From the NCBI GenBank assembly GCA_947462335.1, contig OX381707.1:87727606-87791605 (forward strand): DNA of 64,000 bases, written 5' to 3'. How positions within the stretch are numbered: position 1 is the stretch's first letter; each line of letters begins with the position of its first letter. This DNA comes from Harmothoe impar (Eukaryota > Annelida > Polychaeta > Phyllodocida > Polynoidae). The notes below the pieces were generated by a model. The model was given only the letters and a program-made list of their open reading frames with translations, was not told where the DNA came from and did not search any database. This document shows, in pieces, positions 37,021 to 64,000 of the stretch. Both the position numbers and the translations under genes were made by a program.

Positions 37021-39430
37021 TAGCACCACACAGGGGCTACACCTAGTGTACATACACAGGGGCTACACCTAATGTACATACACAGGGGCTACACCTAATG
37101 TACATACACAGGGGCTACACCCAATGTACATACATAGGGGCTACACCTAATGTACACACATAGGTGGGGCTACACCTAATGTACATACACAGGGGCTACA
37201 CCTAATGTACATACACAGGGGCTACACCTAATGTACACACACAGGGGCTACACCTAATGTACATACATAGGGGCTACACCTAATGTACACACATAGGTGG
37301 GGCTACACCTAATGTACACACACAGGGGCTACACCTAATGTACATACATAGGTGGGGCTACACCTAATGTACACACACAGGGGCTACACCTAATGTACAT
37401 ACACAGGGGCTACACCTAATGTACATTTATAGGGGCTACACCTAATGTACACACATAGGTGGGGCTACACCTAATGTACATACACAGGGGCTACACCTAA
37501 TGTACATACACAGGGGCTACACCTAATGTACACACACAGGGGCTACACCTAATGTACACACATAGGTGGGGCTACACCTAATGTACATACACAGGGGCTA
37601 CACCTAATGTACACACACAGGGGCTACACCTAATGTACATACATAGGGGCTACACCTAATGTACACACACAGGTGGGGCTACACCTAATGTACATACACA
37701 GGGGCTACACCTAATGTACATACATAGGTGGGGCTACACCTAATGTACACACACAGGGGCTACACCTAATGTACATACATAGGTGGGGCTACACCTAATG
37801 TACATACACAGGGGCTACACCTAATGTACATACATAGGTGGGGCTACACCTAATGTACATACATAGGGGCTACACCTAATGTACATACATAGGTGGGGCT
37901 ACACCTAATGTACATACATAGGGGCTACACCTAATGTACATACATAGGTGGGGCTACACCTAATGTACACACACAGGGGCTACACCTAATGTACATACAC
38001 AGGGGCTACACCTAATGTACATACACAGGGGCTACACCTAATGTACATACACAGGGGCTACACCTAATGTACATACATAGGGGCTACACCTAATGTACAC
38101 ACATAGGTGGGGCTACACCTAATGTACATACACAGGGGCTACACCTAATGTTCATACAGGGGCTACACCTAATGTACACACACAGGGGCTACACCTAATG
38201 TAAATACACAGGGGCTACACCTAATGTACACACACAGGGGCTACACCTAATGTACATACACACAGGTGGGGCTACACCTAATGTACATACACACGGGCTA
38301 CACCTAATGTACACACACAGGGGCTACACCTAATGTACACACACAGGGGCTACACCTAATGTACACACACAGGGGCTACACCTAATGTACACACATAGGT
38401 GGGGCTACACCTAATGTACACACACAGGGGCTACACCTACTGTAAATACACAGGGGCTACACCTACTGTACATACACAGGGGCTACACCTACTGTAAATA
38501 CACAGGGGCTACACCTAATGTACATACATAGGGGCTACACCTAATGTACACACATAGGTGGGGCTACACCTAATGTACACACACAGGGGCTACACCTACC
38601 GTAAATACACAGGGGCTACACCTAATGTACATACATAGGGGCTACACCTAATGTACACACATAGGTGGGGCTACACCTAATGTACACACACAGGGGCTAC
38701 ACCTACCGTAAATACACAGGGGCTACACCTAATGTACATACACAGGGGCTACACCTAATGTACACACACAGGGGCTACACCTAATGTACATACACAGGGG
38801 CTACACCTAATGTACATACACAGGGGCTACACCTAATGTACACACACAGGGGCTACACCTAATGTACACACACAGGGGCTACACCTAATGTACACACACA
38901 GGGGCTACACCTAATGTACATACACAGGGGCTACACCTAATGTACATACACAGGGGCTACACCTAATGTACATACACAGGGGCTACACCTAATGTACATA
39001 CACAGGGGCTACACCTAATGTACATACACAGGTGGGGCTACACCTAATGTACACACACAGGTGGGGCTACACCTAATGTACATACACAGGGGCTACACCT
39101 AATGTACACACACAGGGGCTACACCTAATGTACACACACAGGGGCTACACCTGATGTACATACACACGGGCTACACCTAATGTACATACACAGGGGCTAC
39201 ACCTAATGTACATACATAGGTGGGGCTACACCTAATGTACATACACAGGGGCTACACCTAATGTACATACACAGGGGCTACATCTAATGTACACACACAG
39301 AGGCTACACCTAATGTACATACACAGGGGCTACACCTAATATACATACACAGGTGGGGCTACACCTAATGTACATACACAGGGGCTACACCTAATGTACA
39401 TTTATAGGGGCTACATCGTATGTACATGTA
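37021..39430. repeat. 2.4 kb minisatellite, 26/29-bp unit
   Basis: The unit is GGGGCTACACCTAATGTACA plus TACACA or CACACA, with a longer variant containing TAGGTG. About 88 copies by length. Upstream at 36892 and 37014 the motif appears inverted (TTAGGTGTAGCCCC, TTAGGTGTAGCACC), so the array is preceded by opposite-strand copies. There is no coding potential. Confidence 0.97.
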
Positions 39431-42412
39431 TAGGTGGGGCCCACACCTAAATGGAACGTTATTAGGTGAATGCCAACTGACACTTAACGTGACTGGAATA
39501 TGGCTATTATAGAATAAATGTAATTTATCATTTTTTACGAGAACTACAATATGCACATATTGTGGGTTTCTCTTTAACAAAATACAAAGAAGACGCGAGT
39601 TATGTTATCAGAATAACTAGAGTTTATTTAATTAGATGATCCATGAACCGCCATATTTTGGCAATGTTTTTCAATTCTCACTCTTTCCGCTCAATGTTTT
39701 ATTTAGAATCAACAAGTTGTTCCAATGAACGCAGGATGGTAGCATGACCAGCACCCTCCTATACATGGGCGACAATAGGGGACGATACAATAAATAAGTG
39801 TTCAGGGTCAGGCAGGGGCTCCATGGTTCTAATCAACCTCCCAGTAGCAGGATACATGAACTATTACTTTAATACACAAAATGGGTTGTAGTTGGTGCAC
39901 ATGTAACAGGTGACTCTAGCCTCAGTGAACTCTTTTCCCATTGAAGGGAATTCACCATAATGGTACTACGGCTGTTACAGGACTTGTAGTGACATCTGCC
40001 ACACGTGCACCTCAACACCTATCTGCTCCATACACCACCACAGGATGGCCACACAGGGACATCAGCAGACATCTCACTAAGGAGATGTCCCACTGGCATT
40101 TAAAGTTTCAGACATAGTTGTGAATATGATACACACTCCACCATATTGGGTTTTATTTTCTTGGTTAATTTTTACATCTTAATGGAAACACCTGAAAGCT
40201 TTAAACATTAGACTAACATTGTACAAAAATAAGCTGTATAAAGTTCATGGGTATCGATATCATCAACTCACTCTAACTTTCTACAATCAAATAGACTTTG
40301 GCATCGGTGACATAGACGTATCGTCTGATACAGCTCATTTATCCCGTACTCAGCAGGGGGTACTTAAGTTGTACTGCAACCATATCTTTGTATTGCTGAG
40401 CACATTCAACAGCTCCTTCATCCTAAGCTACCTATCAGGTCTACAGCTTTAAGTTCCCTGCAGCATTTTGACAGATTGGCTTCAAGTTCTGGTTTGAGGA
40501 TGTCCTGTCGACAGTCCATTATTATGACTACATGCAGGGCCTCTATTCACTCTTACATCAGATCAACATATCACCACTTGTTCGTAAAGCGAATATATAT
40601 ATATATACATAGAGTAGAAAGAATTTGGCTGAACCAGATAAGAGTAGAGAGTCAGCCTAAGGTTGTAAAGTGTATACATGGAGGAGAATCGTTAAAGCGT
40701 CTCGAGTCAGAAATCACGACCGGAGCACCATACCCCGTAATTACCCTTCATCAATGGAGGACTAGGTGCTCTTACCTACCGGACTGTTCCAGGTTTCATT
40801 ATAGTTTCCTGCAGCATATATAGAGTTTATACAGCGCTCTGCACCAGACGACTAACAGACACATACTGATACCTGATAATAACTAAACCTGTAAACACGC
40901 CACTATCATGTCGGTCCAGAATTGGGGGGAGAAATGTCCGTTACAAGATGTACACGAAGTACATGAAGGCGGTCATATTCTTTGTCGGACAGTAAGGCAT
41001 GAATGACAATTGATGTACAGGTACTAATTTACTTGATTTATTTGAAATGTGTGGAATTGACCAAATTTTTCCTCCCCATTCCACGGCTGATTTAAGATAT
41101 CAGTAGAGCTAACGTATAATTTGTATGTCGTATATGTTCAAAACCACAATTTCTCTAGGCAATTTCATACTGAATCACAGGATATTCTTTGGTAGCTTTT
41201 ATTAGTTGTTGTTTTCTTTTATCAAAACAGTGTCTTGAGACTTGTGTAACATTCATCACATTGTGACAGTTTGATGGTTGTACTTGTACATCTTTAGGGG
41301 GTTTATATTGAGTCTATATTTACAAGATGAAGCACAGCATTTCATACAGAACCTGTTATCTACCTATCTACTCTACTACAAGGCTATTGTGACAGTAAAC
41401 AAGAGTTGTTTCATCTTAAATAATGCTGAGTAAACCCGATCACGCTAACCTTCTCATCCTTTTCAAACGTTATCGTGGCATCTTATTAGTTCATTGAATA
41501 ATCAGACCTGATCCTCATTAAATACTAGTTCAGATCTAGTTCATGCTATAGCCTCCTTTAATAGTAATTTTTTTATGTAACATATTTCACAGATATACTT
41601 TATTTTAAGCATTTGTACAAAAAAGGTGCATAGGAAATGTCACATGCAAATCGACCCATTTATGATCACATACAGGCATTTTAAAGTCGCCACGGAAGAC
41701 ATTGTATATCACTCAATTTCCAGTCTAGGCATTTTTTGTCATGCGTAATCATATTGTCATCCTTCAGTAGAGTCCATCTCATAGTGTTTATGTTATAATG
41801 CCTTTTAAGTACCACTTCAATGATCACTACACATTTGTTCGTTTGACTCACAGTATGTCCCACCACCCATGTTGTAGTGAACATGGGGCGTTACAAGTTG
41901 AACGTTAACTTCACAAAACCCGACTGTGGGGCTTTAACATCACAAAGAACCTTTTACGTTTCAGACATTTGGCTTTCAACATTGATGTCTTGTTCCAATT
42001 AGAAATTATGCAATTTTTCTCTTGTCTTGGCTGATCTTTCCAATGGAGAAGTTTCTCCATTTACGTTGTATTGATGACATTAAGATATTACCCGACAACG
42101 AAGTCGGCGGCCGCGCCCTGTTAATGTAGAAAAACTGAATTACTATGATGTTTCCGCTTGCGTGGCACATTTCTCAGATCCTTAATGGTTTAGTGCCTTA
42201 AAACTGAGTTATATCTCAATATCTAGTTTCACCCAAATGATGTGGTTATTTTGTGTACGTTAGTGCTAAGATTATGAAAACATGATTAAATATAATACAC
42301 TTACTCATCAATCTGTTTAACAGGGTGTTAGTTAGAATACTAGATACAGTATGGAACATGACAGAAATAATTACAAGGTAGCAACTTTGTATTGCAAGGT
42401 GACAGCTCAAAG
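39431..42412. other. Intergenic between the two genes, no gene seen
   Basis: The genes run toward each other here (CARD-NACHT plus, ferlin minus). The stretch is AT-rich with only short unconvincing frames and a short (AT)n at about 40595. Confidence 0.5.
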
Positions 42413-42638
42413 TAGCCACACCAAAAAGTGTTAGTCTATGGATTTTGCACACCATATTTTAGGAAAATGCAAATACTTAGTTTTTTCACAAAAACATTCT
42501 TTCTATTGGATTTCACTCGCTTCTTTGTTATATTTGGCAAATACTTTAATACTCGCTCATTTTCAAGCGGGAAATCCAGTGTACAATGATGAAAGAAAAA
42601 GCCATAGATCAACTTTTTATATCTTGGTGTGGCCACAG
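42413..42638. mobile_element. MITE-like element with GCCACACCAAAAA ends
   Basis: TAGCCACACCAAAAAGT at the left is mirrored by TTGGTGTGGCCAC at the right. Inner arms share TAGTCTATGGAT and ATCCATAGAC-type sequence. Same end family as 10628-11006. Confidence 0.7.
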
Positions 42639-42749
42639 TAGACTATGTCACCCCATAGATGGATTCCAGGTAATTTCATATTTGATATAAGATTTAAGAC
42701 TTAGAAGGTAATAAATAAGTACCCTTAGGTAGATTAGACTCGTTGTGTT

Positions 42750-61688
<18,939 letters not shown>

Positions 61689-61689
61689 C

Positions 61690-64000
61690 TGCAACAGGGA
61701 AAAGTGCAAGCTGTTAGTAGCTGAAATATGATAATTTACAACACAACTTAGGTTCCAGCATTAAGAGAGGAAAGTGGTTGAAACTTGTCTCAACCAAGTC
61801 CAATTCTAAGCCAGCACAAAAGTATCTGCTTTTGGTAGTGACCAATTTCCCACAATCATGTTAGCAATAGAGATATATTATTTACATCAGTTAGCAGTTA
61901 TGATGTGTTAATTTTGATTATCCAATCAATTTGACAGCTTTGTACAAATGACAAGAATACACTCTACAAGTTTTCCCAAGCTCGCAGTGTGCAGAGAAGA
62001 GGTTGATTTCAACCTACATTATTTTAACACCAGAGACGAGAGAATATAAGAGATTCAAATGTCACACACAGATGAAGCATTCTGTTCAACAAGAAAAGCG
62101 TCAGATCAGACTTTGCATCCTGTCTAAGCTTCTCCACTACAACCCGGTAAACGTTAGTCTCTACCAATACTCAGCAGGTCAGCAATGACACTCATCAATC
62201 ACAAGTTAGTCATCCAGATTCATAAAGTCATTATAAAAGATTAAATTGTCTTCTCTTTTTTTTTTACTCTGAAAGCTTATGAAAGAAATGAAGGATAACT
62301 TAGAGAAAGAAAGGTAATTAAAAGACGTTAAATTACAATCAGAACATTCCCAATTTCCCTCTGAGAGGCAAACATAGAGCTATAACAGTTTAAAATGATG
62401 AAGTAAGAAACAGAAATTTGTTAAAATATAAACAAAACTGAGCATTTGAGGTCAACTGTAGTCTGTAGACTCATATTAACAGTATGCAATAGCTTTTGGG
62501 GGTCAGCCTAAAGCCAGATATTTGTCCTGTCCATATATTTTCCTTAATCATCTTTGCCTTGTCTTATGTTGTATGATACATTATATGTGAGGTACACAGA
62601 TTTTGTCCTGTGCTGCTGGGCATAGTGCACTATAGAACAGTGTGTAACTTTTGCAGTTGACTGTCACCTGTCTCCCTCAATTAAAACATTGTTGTTTCTT
62701 TCCTCACATGAGACAACATGTCACTTATCAGTTTGGCAGATGTTTTGTCATGGAGTCTCAATGATATGCAGGACATGATGTAATGAATGATAAACTGTCA
62801 ACATGACGCTAATGCTAAAGTGATTAAGACCTATCTAAGTTGGAACTTTGCATTGTCCGAAACTTTCTTAACTTAAATCACTCTGGGGTGTTGTAAATAT
62901 ATAATGATGTTAAGTTCTAGTGAGGATTCTCAGGACCTTATAGTGGATGTAATGTGGAGTAATGATAAACAAGGTTCATAACAGAAACTGGCATGATCTC
63001 AGACAGATGATTGAAACATTCTGCCATGTAGAGAGAGACTTTCAAATTAAAGTCCAGTTGATAGCGTTATCATGATATGAATGTGGTTATGTAAAGAAAG
63101 ACAGGAAGATGTTCAGTCATCTTATGAGCTTGTGTGCTAAGTCTGAGTAAACTAAAGACCTGTATTCATGGAATAAGCATTTTTGTAGTTTTCCTTATTT
63201 TCACATTGAACATGGATGATGTGTATTTAAATGGTTATTGCACGATTTTCCATTACATGAGAGTTTGAACAAGAAAGGCAGAGCAGGCATAAATTCAGTA
63301 TACAAAATGCCCAAATATCACTTTACATGCTATTAATTAATTTAATGGTGGACCGTTCTGTGCAATGTGAAAATAAACCCAAATGTTGTAGTTAATATCA
63401 TTAGTCTTGTTAATTAAAGATGACTATTATATGGTACAATCCTTCTGGGCTCTTTGGCCCTCTGAACCAAGGCCTTTGATGATATATCAAACCGGGCCTC
63501 CCTAGCTAGGGGCCCTACCTTTCACACTTAACACCTTGTATGACGATTTCAACACATGGTCCATGGTCTGCTATGCCAAAAAATCGGAATGCATCCGTTA
63601 TTATTAGTTACTACTTCGTTACTCCCTTAATCATTAACTAGATTTAGAGCTTAGTTTCCCGTGTTTACAGATGTATCAAATAAACTGGCACATTCTCCAG
63701 ACCATGGCCTGCATGTTGGCCATCCTACACTGAAGTTGACATTGAGATGAGCAACATGGCTGAAATGGCCCTGATCCAAAGGCCTTGGTTCTGAGGTCCG
63801 TGTCCAGGAGTACCCTCAGGCATGACACCTTATTCTAATCAAATAAATAATGTATGTAAAATAACTGAAGTAGAACGCTGAAGGCGCTGAGAGAGTCAGA
63901 GAGCCATGCGGACGGCACAGGAGATGTATAAGGTGACAGTGCCTCGTATACAAAGCTACAAACCAGGGCACTGGTCGCTAATCCCGCAGCCACCTTCTCA
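61690..64000. other. Ferlin intron continuing beyond the window
   Basis: No further ferlin exon is found. An inverted pair, GAACCAAGGCCTTTGAT (63466) and ATCCAAAGGCCTTGGTTC (63775), may mark another small element. Confidence 0.5.

Noticed and set aside
17211..39430. Arrays considered as CRISPR
   Set aside because: No unique spacers; units are contiguous minisatellite repeats in animal DNA.

Overview
Animal nuclear DNA: spliced genes with GT-AG introns, short exons in long AT-rich introns, many short inverted-repeat elements, LINE and Penelope-like retroelement pieces, and very large minisatellites. The best guess is a cephalochordate (amphioxus). The reasons are a CARD-NACHT (NLR-type) gene, a dysferlin/myoferlin-type ferlin, dense MITE-like elements, and above all minisatellites that span exon-intron borders. 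I recall such border minisatellites from the amphioxus Adh locus, but this is from memory and unchecked. The species is an inference.

Layout. 1-1910: 5'-truncated LINE on the minus strand, one in-frame TGA in its reverse-transcriptase frame. 2551-12203: plus-strand gene for a very large low-complexity protein of unknown function, with a coding minisatellite of 29.5 copies, a polyQ tract and one apparent 1-base frameshift. 12.2-17.2 kb: no gene; a reverse-transcriptase relic and a three-copy 0.28 kb tandem repeat carrying CTCF-like motifs. 17211-22395: 5.2 kb minisatellite. 22.4-27.2 kb: no coding; inverted-repeat elements and a 0.75-0.8 kb segment present twice, each copy ending a stretch in a good 5' splice site, possibly alternative first exons of the next gene. 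27237-35811: CARD-NACHT gene on the plus strand, exon phases all compatible (901 codons in total) but with two internal stops (TAG 28694, TGA 32958). 37021-39430: 2.4 kb minisatellite. 42750-61688: minus-strand C-terminal half of a type-I ferlin, 18 phase-compatible exons encoding 846 residues (C2E, C2F, C2G, one transmembrane helix); its 5' half lies beyond position 64000. Its introns hold a Penelope-like fragment with a 5' inversion, a 157-bp-arm perfect-looking foldback, and MITEs.

The most striking property is not a gene. In two unrelated genes, ten or more exon edges have been copied into the neighbouring intron together with their splice sites, from a single extra copy up to 13 copies (ferlin penultimate exon). 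Decoy donors and acceptors therefore sit next to true ones. This recurrent exon-edge tandem duplication is my main candidate for something worth study.

The genes are unrelated in function: the NLR-like gene would be an intracellular immune sensor/adaptor (if not dead), the ferlin a calcium-responsive membrane-fusion/repair protein, and the large protein is unassigned. Nothing suggests they act together.
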